Shown one piece after another: positions 35,801 through 48,987 of a DNA stretch of 64,000 nt. Each line of letters begins with the position of its first letter. The first letter of the stretch is position 1. Source of the DNA: Vitis vinifera (taxonomy: Eukaryota > Streptophyta > Magnoliopsida > Vitales > Vitaceae); the NCBI RefSeq assembly GCF_030704535.1, contig NC_081822.1:6387501-6451500 (forward strand), written 5' to 3'. The notes under the pieces were generated by a model, which was not told the DNA's origin, searched no databases, and saw nothing but the letters and a program-made list of their open reading frames with translations. The translations under genes and the position numbers were made by a program.

Positions 35801-38800
35801 TCAAGATACCCGCAAAAGAAAAGCACATATAATCTCAATAGCTCTTAGATGAGCTTGAAAAGAGCTAATCTTCAATTAGACCTTTGTCTGGAAGATTCAG
35901 GAATAAAAAGCATTAGATTATCACAAAACAGCAAAACAACAAATCTACCAGTTCATCAGAGAACTAGAAAAATTTACTAATTCATTTTTTTGATTAAATA
36001 TAAATATCTAACTTTTCTATTGATAAAAAAATAAAACAAAAGTCAAGTTTGTATCCAAAATGGCTTTGGAGAGTTCTTTTTTCTTTTTTGTTTTTTCTGA
36101 AAGTTTGTTTAGTTTTTACTCTAAAAATAGTTCTCATTGAATCAATTTAATCTAATTTAAAATAAAGGTTTTTTTCAGATTACCAATTGAAAATCAAGTC
36201 CACAAAAGGGAAACCTAGCATCTATCAATGTTTGAATTCAAGTTATATCTAATAAATTGAAGTAGAAATTATCTATCATTCATATGAAGAATGGTAGAAA
36301 TCTGAAACTTGAAAACAATTTGACCTACTCTGGGACATATTCTAGCTATTTTGTGGCCATATTTTACTTTCCCATAGATACAACAAATCCTCATAATATT
36401 ACCATGTTATTTTTCTTGCTTGAGGGTTCATGCTCAATCAAAGTGTTGAACGAAGTACGCATGTAGGATTAGATGAGCATTCTTCTACCTAGGAATGCAG
36501 AGCATTATTTCAAGGAAATAAATGCAATCACAGCCTCAAGGACAAACTTAGGTTTCATCCAATAAACTCAGAAATCATGTATAGTTATAAGTAAATCAAT
36601 AAATCCAGGTCAGTTTTCCAACTACATGAAGCAAAAACCATGAGTACTTGTTTTCCAATAATCCTGTGTCAATTCCATGGTTATATCGCATTTCAGTTTT
36701 CAGAGGTCTTTCTGTCCAACAACTTGTATCCATATCATAAACAAATAATTTCCAAAGTCCATGTCCTTGTTACATATCCTTACTACTAAATTTAACAAAG
36801 GCAAGGTACAACTTCATATACACAATAAGTAATGACTTAGTGCACACAAAGACTTACAGTTTCAGGATTTGGGTCTAAAATTCTATGAATCAAGGATTTT
36901 GCTCCCACTGGAAACCAGGATGGGCATGAAAATTCTGCTCTCTCGATCTGCAGAAAACAGAATGATTTAGATTGCACCTAAATAAAATGTCACAAAGCGA
37001 ACCCTTTCATTCTGAATTCTTTAATTCAGAATGAGATTAGGATAACTCGAGAAGTTTTGATTGAATTGTGATCCAAAGAGGCTGAGGTAAACTGAAATTT
37101 TAATATGATAGATGAAAGACATACATTAGAGGAAGCAAAAATTCTCAAAGCAGATACTAGAAAAGTAATTTTTATTTATTTCATGATGTAAAAACATGTA
37201 AAAAGAAAACAGCTAAAATAAAAACAAGGCCATATCTTAAGCTTCCACAAACAATAAGAATGAGGCAAAGATCAATGACAGTCTCTAAATAGAATTACAA
37301 TTCTCAATTATTAAAGAAAACCAATCCATGATAAACCATTGATAGCATTTTCACTTTCCATGTACCTAAATATAATGTCTCACTTGATTGCAGATAAATA
37401 AACACAGAAACGAAAAAAAATTGTAAAAAGAAAATTGTTGGTTACATCATTTAAACACAACTCAGTAGATGCAACCCATAGAAGTATTGTTTTCACAAAC
37501 AAAAGGTCATACATAATAAAACTTCATGCCTTACTGTACAGAGTGGTTAAATCAAGCTCATCAAACGGGAGATATCCAGCCATCAGAACATAAAGGATGA
37601 CACCACAAGACCAGACATCTGCTACAGCACCATCATAACCCTTGTGACTGAGTACCTACAGTAATGAATTAAAAAATTAATACAGAAGAGAGCACAAGGA
37701 TAAAATGAAGCTGCTATTCATGTTTATGATGAATTTCACCCAAATCTCCCCTTATTATTACCTCTGGTGCTACATAGTTAGGAGTACCACAAGTTGTCTT
37801 AAGGAGGCTAACTCCCTACACATAGAAACCACCAAATCGTTACAAATTTCATATCATTTCTCCCAACTGTTATAACATCAATAAAAATGATAAAACATTT
37901 AATCTTATTAAGATTCTTACCGGCGCAGGCAACGCACTGAGACCAAAATCTGAAATCTTTAGATTTCCTTGGGAATCTAGTAGAAGGTTTTCAGGCTATA
38001 CATGAAACGGAAAAAAATTGTCAAGTCTTCATAAAAAATCAGGCACAACAATTTTCCACACACCATTCAATATACACCTTTAAGTCTCTGTGGTAGACTC
38101 CCTTACTGTGGCAATAATCCACACCGTCAATGAGCTGTTGGAAGTAACTTCTAGATTCATTTTCACTTAGTCGGCCATGGTGAACCTGCATAAGCATGTT
38201 CCCTGTCACTAACTTTTCAATGTGAAAGAATAAAGTAATGCTTAAATTACAATAGCCTCACTGCTTCTTATGTTAAAAACTCACTATTTTATCAAACAAC
38301 TCGCCACCTGTGATGAACTCCAAGATTATATATATTTTTGTACGGCTTGCTAGAACCTAGCAACAGGAAGCACAAGCAATTAATGAGAAAAGACATCAGC
38401 CTCCTAGACTATGAAAACAAAGATAATGTCTCACAATAGGTAGATTATAGTCTAGATTATAAAGTCCATGCCTCATGAAGACGAACAACATATGGATGTC
38501 TAACAAGCTTCATTATAGATATCTCCCTCTTAATCTGCACAATGAAAACAAGTTACACATTGATGACAGCAGAAAACTAGAATCAACAGGATCAATAGCA
38601 ATGCAACACTTCCCAATCCTAACTCAATAGATGTAAAGTTAGATCATAAGGGAAAACCTCACACGTTCGGAAAAGTGCATTGCTAAGTGTTATTCAGAAA
38701 TTGATACAGTTAAACATATAACATTATGTGGAAGCCATTCTTGGTAAGAAAATTAAGATAGAGATTAGTAGGAACTAAATAGTTTAGAGCTCGATAACCA

Positions 38801-41746
38801 GAATTCCATTGGAAATATCTACCAAAGAGTCTTAGTGACTGTATTAAAAAATGAAAACGCGTTCATTAGGAGGTTTGACGGCCCAAAGTCCACTCAAGGG
38901 TATTTTTATCAATAAAACAGAAATCAGCTACAACTACAATGCCTCTAATTTTGCTACTGTGTTAAGACATATAGCTACAGCTTACCATGAGTTTGCACCA
39001 ATAACCATGCAACACCACCCCAATCCCAAACAATTAGAAGTAAAGTTATGCCATAAGGAATCACCTCATACATTAGGAAAACTTTATTGTTAAGAGTGAT
39101 CAGAAATTTAAACATTTAACATTATGAGAAGCCATTCTAGGTAAGAAAAGTAAGATCAATTAGTAGGAATTAAATAGTTGAGAGCTTGATCGCTAGAATC
39201 TACAGTTCATTCTATCGGAAATATATGCGAAGGAGTTTCAGTACTGCATTACAAAGGGAACTTGAGTCCATTACAAGGTTTGGCAGCCCAAAATTGCACA
39301 CTTAAGAAAGACAGTTCATTTAGAGTATTTTCCTCCATAAAAGAGTCATTGGCCACAACTACAAGGCCTCTTATTTTGCTGCTACATGAATAGACATAAC
39401 AACTTACCACCAACTACTGATTAGTGTAAAATTGCTCATTATTATTGTAGTTAAATTATGCCAACTCATGGCATTGCACACACAATAGCACTCAATGTAT
39501 CATGTTTTTTCAATATAAGGTGTCTTGATCATTTTGTATGAGTTTTCAAGGAAACATGGCAAAAGGTGACTTAAACAGGCACTTTTGAAGGGTTAGTAAC
39601 CTTAGAAGGAAGACAACTCAATGCCTTACTGATTCCCCTTCAAAAATCACAAAAAAAAAAAATGTGAAAAAAGTCAGCCCGCTAATCTTAGTCTAGCAAG
39701 CTTAATGGCTCACTAGGTTGCCCACTAGGCTCTCTAGGCTAAGAACCTAGCAACCAGGATGACCCCTCTTTGCAATTCTAAGTTTTTTCCATGCTTTTTT
39801 AAGCCCAAGCAGCCCCGTGACCTTCCCAAATCTCTCTTTCTTCATTTCTCTTATCCTTAGTAGAGACTTGAACTTCAAATCACCACATCTCACTCACTTC
39901 TTCCTATTCTCACTCTTCATCTCTCATTCTCTTCAAGCAAAGCTCACTAAGATCATTGTCAATGCCTCAAGAGATGATTCAAAGCTGTCATCAAAGCCCT
40001 AACTATCATCACTTGACAATCTTAGGAAGTCATCTCATGTTGTAAGTTGTTCAAAGAAGAGACATTCCATTTGCCTTCAAGTTGACAGCTCCTCAACATC
40101 ACTCCACCTTCCATAAATAGCTAGCTATAAAGGGAGTAGAAAAAAGATAATCATGGAGTAGAACAATGTAGGAGTACGAGAATGTGAGAAATAAAGGGGA
40201 AGAACTCTATTTCTTCTAAGTGTAGTTGTAATCTTACATTTTTATTTATGTTTTCAATTTCAATGTTTAATTTTCAATTTTATCCTTTTGCCTTGGTATC
40301 ATGAGTGTGTGATTTCTTTGGTTTAAGGTGAGGGTGAGATTAGGCTCCCATTCAATTCAACATATCTTAGTTAAGGCAAGTTGGGGCAAGGATCAACACC
40401 TTCATTGTTGTCACCAAACTCACCACGTGTCACTGCTACTTGAAAATGTCTTGAGTGGATGGTAGTTGGTGGAGTGATGACTACAGTGTAAAGCCCTCAC
40501 AAGACTTGATCAATCTTGTGTCATAGGATTAACTGAGGGGGTGAGAACTCTTCTAGTAGCACCAGTTATAGACATGGGTCACAAACTTTGTAAACATAAA
40601 GCTTAGCCCAAATTAGGTTTTAGTGTTTTGAAGGGGAAATGGGCAGACATAGCAAAAGCTCAATGGTATGACACCTATCTAAGATAGGGTCACAATGGAA
40701 AAATGCCTGCAGTTTCTATTTATTTAATTTCATGATTTTTCAGCTCTCATACCTTCCAAATTCAATATAAAAAATGCAAAGAACTTCCCTTCCATCTCTT
40801 TCTTGAACTAATTTCTCAGTCACTTCCTTTGGGTTCAACTATCAGGATACTTTCCAAGTATCATAAATTTAAAGTCCTTGCACTTGGGGACTAGTTGACA
40901 ACAAGAATACACTTCTGAGATGCAAGCAACTAACACCGAGCAAGTCTAAGCTGTTACAAGCTAGGTTTGAGACTCTGCTCAATTTGTGGACACAGATTTA
41001 GCGGCTAAGCTAGTTATTGGAAAACAACTTTCACTTGATAAGGCACCAAGATTCAGATAAGTGGGTTTTTGTCAAGTTTTTGCTAGAGGAAACAGTATTC
41101 AAGCTCTAGCAAACCACTATGAGCTAAGCCAGAAACATCTTTGACTCGATAAGGTACTGATTATTGCTGTTAAGGTGTTGAAAGGCAAAACAAAATCAAT
41201 GGATTATAGTCAGTCCAAGCATAGCTTTCAAACTCCTTTGATTGACTTATTTCAACATATATTTATATATATCTTGTTCATGAATTCCATTGCCTTTTCA
41301 TCTTGGTGAATATCCTCAATAAATATGGTCACCAGCATGAATCGATTGAAAAGAACTCAAGCGCTGATTCTTAACATAGGGAAAAGCCGATTTGAAGTAA
41401 AATTTTAACAGATTGGATATTCATCATGTGACTTTGAAATCAAAAGCTGAGCACATTAACATATACACTAAGCAATGTGTTTCAAGAAAACAATTAATTA
41501 CAGCCGTTCGATCCCGTATTTATCTCAATCAAAGATACGCCCTAAAAAAGAGGGATATAGAGAGAGAAAGAGAAGGACGGTAACCTGGTCGGTCATCTTG
41601 TGCTTGATGATGGTGCTGCGATCGAGCACTTTCATGGCCACACTCTCACCGGTCTCCGTGTTCTGCGCGAACTTTACCTTAGCGAAGGTCCCTTCTCCGA
41701 TCGTCCTCCCCACCTCATACTTGCCAACCTTCCGCACCGCCACCAT
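32779..41746 (-). CDS. CIPK8: CBL-interacting protein kinase, CIPK8 type (14 exons, 447 aa)
   Basis: A SnRK3 Ser/Thr kinase activated by calcium-sensing CBL proteins; Arabidopsis CIPK8 acts in nitrate and salt signalling. Exons: 41746-41585, 38534-38472, 38356-38285, 38185-38078, 37995-37921, 37815-37762, 37655-37530, 36947-36858, 35477-35355, 34469-34350, 33967-33851, 33613-33557, 33136-33062, 32880-32779. The sum is 1344 nt in one frame. Seen: glycine loop [11 protein letters not shown], Lys in VAMKVLD, HRDLKPEN (Asp 133), DFG (151-153), APE (176-178), the NAF motif [18 protein letters not shown] (310-312) that binds CBL, and the PPI region (about 332-370, [20 protein letters not shown]). 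Introns 2 (gag|gcatgg) and 7 (aag|gcatga) need GC donors. Intron 1 is 3.05 kb. The close match throughout to CIPK8 rather than CIPK24/SOS2 supports the name. No disabling change is seen. Confidence 0.94.
34270..34314. repeat. AT microsatellite in CIPK8 intron 10
   Basis: Two AT runs separated by ccatct, just downstream of exon 10 on the minus strand. Confidence 0.85.
38595..39420. repeat. Diverged about 410-bp tandem duplication in CIPK8 intron 1
   Basis: The two copies start near 38595 and 39006. Matched landmarks include gcaa.gcaacac, gtaaagtta, catta.gaaaac, acattatg.gaagccattct.ggtaagaaaa, ttagtagga.ctaaatagtt.agagct and ggccacaactacaa..cctct.attttgct. The copies differ by many substitutions and indels, so the duplication is old. 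Confidence 0.75.
39421..41584. other. Remainder of CIPK8 intron 1, probable repeat-derived DNA
   Basis: About 2.1 kb of intron without any recognised coding domain. The moderately complex, less AT-rich stretch at about 39430-41200 resembles an old inserted repeat, but I found no terminal repeats or protein remnants to name it. Confidence 0.4.
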
Positions 41747-43953
41747 CTCTGATCTCTCTGCCTTGTGTAACTAATCAATTCTCTTCTACCATTACATTCA
41801 CCAAAACGCCCAAACTGTCTCTCTAGAACACTAAATTTCAACAAAGTCTATCACAAGCTTTCTCCCCTTCTAAATATTTTAAGAATTAAAAAATCCCGAT
41901 TCCAGCTCGAAAGCAAAAAGAGCTTGATTGGTAGGTCAGAAAAAATATCGGGAAAATTTGAAGCCAATCGGTTTGTTTTTCATGGGCAAGTGAGAAAAAG
42001 CAAAAGGCAAAGAAAAATGCGTCTTCCCGAATCCGAATCTGCTTACGGTTTTGAATTAAAACAGGAAAAGCATAAAAAAGAATCAATTGCCACTTTTGGG
42101 TTGTTTTAGCGTGAAACCGAAGTTGAATAATGGAGGTGAAAGCCGAAAGCCGAGAGGCAGCCGTTTGGGCTATGAAAATGGTTTATATATTGGAGTGGTT
42201 TGAGGGGGGTGGGTTGGTGGTTTGGTGACTTCGGTGGGGAGTGATAACCAAAGTGGTTGACAATGGAGCGGTCCGTAGTGACGCTGACCAAATGCCTGCT
42301 CAGTACTGACGTCTACTTTCGCTGTTCTTTCTCTTTTGCTCAAGTGCCGTATACGTCATTATCTTAAATTTTTTAATATTCAAATTTATTGCTATTTATT
42401 TAATAGATTAATATTTTGGAACAGCTTAATAGTATTTTTGGGCATCATTTCCGTGAATTTCAAAACAAAATAAACCAATTCTTCTTGTTTGGATATATAT
42501 TAAACCAGCCAAATAACCTTATCTTAATCATTATTGTAAACATGAAAATTTTAGTGGATTAATTTCCAATTATAATAGATAAATTTCCTAGAAGAAAATG
42601 AATTAATCTCCAATTATATAAAAAACATAATATATATATATATATATATATATATTATCTTGTTGTTAAAAGAAAAAGTTGATCTAATTTCATTGATAAG
42701 CAACTAAAATTTAAGAATTCAAAATTTAATTCTCTACCCTCACTTGACTTCTTTTAAGAAAGAGAATCGAAAATGAGATTAAGAAAAAAATCAAATCAAG
42801 AAAACAAAAATGAGATGTGCAAAAGTTATAAAAAGTCATTTAAAGTCGATAAATAACAAATAGGTTACACGCGTTATTTATCATTCAACAAATTCATTAA
42901 ATAAAACTTTAGGTATTCAATTGATCTTCAAATTTTAAAAAAATAATTTCATAAAACAAAATAATCAAAGAAAATATCCTTTTATAAAAAATATCATCCT
43001 AAAGATTATTTTCGGGCTTTCACGAGATTTGTGGGTATAATTATTATCACTTTTATGATCATGATAAAAGCATTTAAATAGTGACCAAATAAACTAATCT
43101 CCATGGATAACCTTTTATGATATACCCTAATCCTTTTTTCAAGTTGGCTGATTAAACAAATGTAGGTTCAAGGATTTGAGGTTTTGATGTCTTGTTATTG
43201 ATAGGAGCACATGTGAAGATATTGATTACATTTGAGGCAAAATGCGGCTCGAGGAAAATGCGCTATAAGATTTAGATGTATTCAAACTTGTAATAGTTTA
43301 GCCAACAAATTTGGACACAAGTATAATTTGTATGTAATTTTTAGAAGGCGAATTAAGGAGCAATTGGAAAAAAAAAAAAAAAAAAGGAGTTTTTCCGTGT
43401 TATTGATAGGGAGCAGACAATCTTACCAATATTTTCTTTGTCTAAAATTTTGTTCGAACTTGTACGGATTTTCCTTTTAATCCGGAAGTACGAGATTGAC
43501 AAATATTGGTTGACCAAAGGATTTCTAGATGTACTGCTGTCTTTGAACTGGAAGGGGCATTGTGACTCACCGCTTTCCTTACAGCTGGCGGGGCGTGTGT
43601 TCAAATTTAAAACTTCGGGGTCATTTTCTCAAAGTGAAGGGAAAGTAATTATTAGAGGGAAGAGCAGATATAAAACATTAATTTAGCAAGTTGAGCATCC
43701 ACTGTCCCCTAGGTGTGAGACTCAGTCCGGATTCAAATTCTCGTCAGGAAGCCCACTTTTCACTGTTACGTGTCTTACTTCGCCTTTGTGTTGCTTCCAT
43801 CATCGAGTGCTCTCCTACCCCTATAAAGCGTCCAAAATTATAGAGTAATAATACAAACCAAGTATGTTTCTATTGGGTCTGTAAGATTTAGGAGGTAGAC
43901 AAGATTCCAAATCAAAAGGTGGCTACAAACCCTATAAGGTTTTGCTAAGCTTA
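41747..43953. other. CIPK8 upstream region and intergenic DNA
   Basis: The segment 41747-42300 is the likely CIPK8 5' UTR and promoter (minus strand). An AT run lies at about 42631-42656. No further gene was recognised. 43690-43860 is more complex but unassigned. Confidence 0.5.
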
Positions 43954-43958
43954 TATGA
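43954..43958. repeat. Left 5-bp target duplication of Copia element 1
   Basis: tatga, matched by tatga at 49177-49181. Confidence 0.75.
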
Positions 43959-44148
43959 AGATAGGAAGAAGAAGAGAGTGAGAAAGAGACAGTGATTTTT
44001 ATTATATTAACAATACAACACCTCTGCTATATATATAGCAAGGTTTAGAAAAACAGAGGCTAACAGAGTTTTAATAAAGAAAATGAAAATAACTAATGTT
44101 GTTGTAACAAACTAAACTGCTAGTTGTTAATTGCTACTTTGCCTAATT
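43959..44148 (-). repeat. 3' LTR of Copia element 1
   Basis: 190 bp, plus-strand ends agatagg and cctaatt. Its partner is 48988-49176. A duplicated stretch of the inner flank (gcctaatttgctcc.tcaaa.gaagcctct) follows within 44141-44250. Confidence 0.88.
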
Positions 44149-44376
44149 TGCTCCATCAAACGAAGCCTCTAGGAACCACTGAACTTGCTACTACTTTACC
44201 TAATTTGCTCCCTCAAATGAAGCCTCTGGGAGCAAGCCTCTGGGAGCCACTGAACCTGTCACCATGAGCCACTAAACCTGCCACCATAAACTTCAACCAT
44301 TCAAGCTTTTTACCACTCAGTAGAAGCAATCAGACTTTCAAAAGGAGATCCTGAGAACATCCTAGCAACACCAAGC

Positions 44377-47300
44377 CTAATCTCCATTCTTCAGATCAAG
44401 AGAAGTAACAGTAAGCTTTTCACGCAGCTTGTCAAAGAACCTGAAAGATAAAGGCTTTGTGAACAAATCTGCAACTTGATCCTCAGTTGGTACATGATTG
44501 ACCACCAGCTTTCTCTCCATTACTTTATCTCTTACAAAATAAAGGTCTAACTCCATATGCTTAGTCCTCGAATGCAAAACTGGATTAGTTGAAAGGGAAA
44601 CAGTACTTATATTGTCACACCAAATTACAAGAACCATAGTCATCTTAGTTTGGAGCTCAGACAAGAGGGACTGCAACCATAACATTTCTGAGGTCAAGCT
44701 AGCCAAGCTTCTATATTCTGCTTCAGTACTAGATCTGGAAATAGTGTGCTGCTTTTTTGAACTCCATGAAACCAAGCTTTTCCCAAGAAAAACACAATGC
44801 CCAGATGTAGACCTTCGATCATCAACATCACTCCCCCAGTCAGCATCACAAAACCCCACTAAATTCATAGTTTCTGATGGCTTTAACACAATACCAAGAT
44901 CTGTAGTGCCATTGAGATACCTTAAAATTCTTTTGATAGCCTTCCAATGAGTATCTAAAGGCTTCTGCATAAATTGGCAAACCTTGTTGACACTAAAAGC
45001 AATCTCGGGTCTAGTGATGGTTATGTATTGCAAAGCTCCAACAACACTTCTGTACTCAAAAACATTATCAATTGGATCACCTATTCCAGTTGAAAGTTTT
45101 AGACCAGAAAGCATAGGAGTGGGAAGTGACTTAGCTCCATCCATTTTAGTCTTCTTGAGCAAATCCTGAATGTATTTTTTTTTAGAAAGATGAAGTCCAC
45201 CATCTATAGTTTTCTTTACCTCAATTCCCAAAAAATAGCTAAGCTCACCAAGATCTTTAAGGGAAAACAAACTCCTTAACCTTGAGATAAGCTCGTGAAT
45301 CTCTTGACTACTACTCCCTGTCACAACAATGTCATCAACATAAACAAAAACAAAGAGAGAAGAACAGTTGGTAAACCTTACAAATAGGGACTGATCTTAC
45401 TTAGTGGAAGAAAAACCAAACTATTGAAGAGAAATCTTGAGTTTGTCAAACCAAGCCCGAGGTGCCTGCTTTAAGCCATACAAGGCCTTATGTAGTTTGC
45501 AAACTAGCTTTTGTTCTTGATTGGTTTTGCCATCAAAACCTGGAGGTTGGTCCATGTAAACTTCCTCTTGCAATTCACCATTTAAAAAGGCATTATTAAC
45601 ATCCAACTGCCTTATAGACCAGCTTTGAGAAACAGCAATAGCAAGAACAACTCTAATTGTAGTAGGCTTCACAACTAGGCTGAAGGTTTCATAAAAATCA
45701 AAACCAGGAACTTGAGAGTAGCCCTTTGCTACTGGACGAGCTTTGTACCTAGAGACAGAACCATCAGGATTCCTTTTGAGTTTAAAAACCCATCTGCACC
45801 CAACAGAAGTTCTGTTAGTTGGAAGAGAAACCAAAGACCAAGTCTTGTTCTTCATCAAAGCTCTAAATTCTTCATCCATTGCTTCTTTCCATTTGGGATG
45901 AGAGATTACTTCCTAGAAAGTATTAGGTTCTTCAACATTAAGATCAACAGTATAGACTTTTGGTTTAAAAATACCATTCTTTGACCTCGTAACCATATGA
46001 TGTGGCTATTGTGGTAAAGTGACTGGTCTTGTATTGATAGATTCATTTGGTTCACCTGAATTTGTTGATAAAGGAATTGTACCAGGAAGAGCATATAGAT
46101 TAGAAGAAGAAAGTATGGAAGCTGACTCATTTAGAATTGGCATAGTTGAAGAAGAATCAGTGTTTGATAAATCCTGTTGAACAGACCTAATGTCTGAACC
46201 AAGATTCTCATCAAGTTGATGACTTGACTGAGCTGAAGATGTGGGAAGTGACAGTGAAGGACTGACAATTAGTGGCTCTAGGTTTTTAACTAAAGGAATG
46301 CAAGGAAGACCAACTGTTGAATGTGAAACAATTTGAACAGGTTTTTGAAGTCTATCTGCAAAAGGAAACTTAGTTTCATCAAAGACAACACTTCTAGAAA
46401 TAAACATTCTTCCTTGCTGATTTAAGCATTTATACCCTTTGTGTTTAGAACTGTAACCAAGGAAAGTACAAGGTGAGGACCTAAAATCTAGTTTATGTTT
46501 ATTGTAAGGTCTTAGGTGAGGAAAACAAAGGCAGCCAAACACCTTAAGCTGAGAATAATTGGGTTTAGAATTAAACAAAAACTCATAGGGACACTTTTGC
46601 TTTAAGACCTTAGTAGGCAACCTGTTGATAAGAAAAACAGCTGTGGAAAAAGCATCAGGCCAATATTTAAGTGGAAGAGAAGCTTGAGCAAGAAGAGTCA
46701 AACCTAACTCCACTATATGTCTATGCTTTCTTTCAATAATGCCATTCTGTTTTGAAGTATGAGGACATGAAAGCCTATGTATTATACCATTTTGTTCAAA
46801 ATAGGTTTTCAAACTTCTAAATTCACCACCCCAATCTGTTTGAAAGGTTTTGAGTTTACAACCAAATTGGAGTTCAGCTTGAGCTTTAAACATTAAAAAG
46901 GCTTCTCTAGTTTGTGACTTAGTTTTCAAGAAATAAACCTAGGTGTATTTAGAGTATGCATCAGCAAAAGAAACATAATATGTGAACCCATAAGAAGAAT
47001 TAATTGGAGCTGGCCCCCATAAATCTGATACAACTAATTGAAGAGGCTTAGTATACACAGTTTGAGAAATTGGAAAAGGCAAATTATGACTTTTCCCGAG
47101 CTGACAAGCTGAACAAATTGAAGAACAAGATTTGGTAGAAAATGGAATTTTATTATCATTGAGAACCTGTGTTACAATTTTTGAGGTCGAATGACCAAGC
47201 CTTTTATGCCACAGATCAAAAACATGAAAACTAGAATTAGTCTTTTCAGGAAAATCAGAATTGTCATTATGCACAAGAGAAGCATTACAACATGTAAGTT

Positions 47301-48957
47301 CATTTTTACCATTTGATAAAGAAAGACCAGATACTTTTCCAAAGAGTTTCTTTGACAGGTTGAACTGATAGAGTCCTTTATGCAGATTGCCCTGCAAGAG
47401 TAAAGAGTGATTAGATTTGTCTTTAACAAAACAAACCTTTGGATGAAACTCAAAATAAACATTATTATCACTAGCAAATTGAGAAACACTTAACAGATTT
47501 TTCTTAATTGCAGGAACTCTATGAATATTTTTAAGGAAAATAACTTTATTTGGACTAGAAGAAGAAGGAAAAACAGATAAACCAATGTGTGAAATTTTAA
47601 GTCCAGTCCCATTTCCCATGTGGATTTTTGAGTTACCATTATACTCAGCACCAGAATTGAGGTTGCCAAGATCATGAGTAACATGGTTTGTGGCTCTTGA
47701 ATCTGGGAACCAACAATAATTTTGAAGATCTTCAGGAGTGGCAACCATTGCTTCCATTTTTTAGTAATCTTAATCTTCTTGAGCATCATACTCAGTGAGA
47801 TTGACATTTCCAGCACTAGAAATTGAACCAGATGCTCCATTCCTTGCACCACTTCCTAAAACACCAGGAGTAGGTCCATTAGCAGGCATATTCCCATGGA
47901 AATTTGGATCATACCTATAGAAGCAACAATGAACAGTATGACCAAATTTATTGCATAGTTGACACTGAGGCTTGATTTCTCCTTGAGCTCTGCCACGACC
48001 TCTTCCTCTGTTATGAACAAAAGACCCTCTAGTCACTTGATTTCCTCCAAATTGATTCCTATTCCGAAAACCACTAGAAGGGTAGCCAATAGAATTCCAA
48101 GAAGAAGAAGAACCTCTATTAGAATATTGAGAGGTGTAATTCACAGAAAGATCATTAGAAGAGATTTTGTGTGCAATTCTTCCTTCATGAGCAATCAAAG
48201 TCGAGGTGACATATTGAAGAGAAGGAGAAGACTTTTTCGAGGAGATAACAACAATGACAGACTCGTATTCATCTCCAAGACCTTGCATTATAGCAAGTAT
48301 ATGATCTGTGTCTGAAATTTTGTGACCAGCAATAGCAAGAAGATCACAATAATTCTTCATTTTGGTAAGATAATCTCTCATAGTCAGACCATCATTTTTT
48401 AACATCTGCATTTGACTCTTGTAGTACATAACCTTTGCAGAAGATTGAGAATTGAAATTCTGGGAAATTGTATTCCATACCTCAAAAGCTGAAGAACACC
48501 CAACAACCTGAGGCTTAACCTTTGCAGAAGATTGAGAATTGAAATTCTGGGAAATTGTATTCCATACCTCAAAAGCTGAAGAACACCCAACAACTTGAGG
48601 CAAGAACGCACTTCCGATTGAAGATAGAAGCCAAGAAATCAACAGATGATCTTGGCGTTGATAATCTCTGAACTTGGGATTTGGAACCAAAATCCATGTT
48701 TCATCAGTGACCATCTTTGGTGGAACTTGCTCTGTTCCAAACAAGAAACCTTCAAGACCATAACCCCGTACAACATTTTCAATTTGATACTTCCACATCA
48801 AGAAATTATCATCCTCCATACGCATTGTAATAAGCTGACTCAAAGGGCTTATTACCATTCTCAAAGATTCGTCCGTGGTCGTCGGATTGCCTCTTCTAGC
48901 TTCAGCTGAAGGATCCGAATGTAACACCTCTCCAGTAGTCTGATTCACAGCGGCCAT
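44377..48957 (-). pseudogene. Copia gag-pol polyprotein, broken by stops
   Basis: Gag spans 48957-47770, with the zinc knuckle CQLCNKFGHTVHCC and an 87-bp internal duplication. Protease begins near 47757; its active-site motif reads DSRATNH where the family has DSGATNH. The integrase HHCC region (LWHKRLGHS, CSACQLGKSHN) and core follow (VVSDLWGPAP). Reverse transcriptase has FVYVDDIVV. RNase H has [20 protein letters not shown] and [10 protein letters not shown], ending near 44377. Stops interrupt the single frame at the gag/protease junction (47770, and a second one a few codons on), at 46939, 46006, about 45913, 45421 and just before the YVDD block. At 46939 the context YSKYT-stop-VYFLKTK suggests TGG to TAG. 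No frameshift is needed across the main blocks. Confidence 0.9.
48430..48603 (-). repeat. 87-bp in-frame duplication inside gag
   Basis: Copies 48430-48516 and 48517-48603 are almost identical and repeat 29 codons, including GCSSAFEVWNTISQNFNSQS. Confidence 0.95.
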
Positions 48958-48975
48958 TGATGCATGAGCATAGTA

Positions 48976-48987
48976 GCTCTGATACCA
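48976..48987 (-). other. Primer-binding site (initiator tRNA-Met)
   Basis: On the minus strand this reads tggtatcagagc, the usual plant Copia site complementary to the 3' end of initiator tRNA-Met. It directly abuts the 5' LTR with no spacer. Confidence 0.9.

Noticed and set aside
41475..41774. Plus-strand open frame over CIPK8 exon 1
   Set aside because: Antisense shadow; the minus strand encodes the kinase glycine loop.
44612..44950. Plus-strand open frames across the Copia pol region
   Set aside because: Antisense to reverse transcriptase and RNase H sequence.
48430..48603. CRISPR-like direct repeat
   Set aside because: Two adjacent copies without spacers, inside gag of a plant retrotransposon; it is a tandem duplication.
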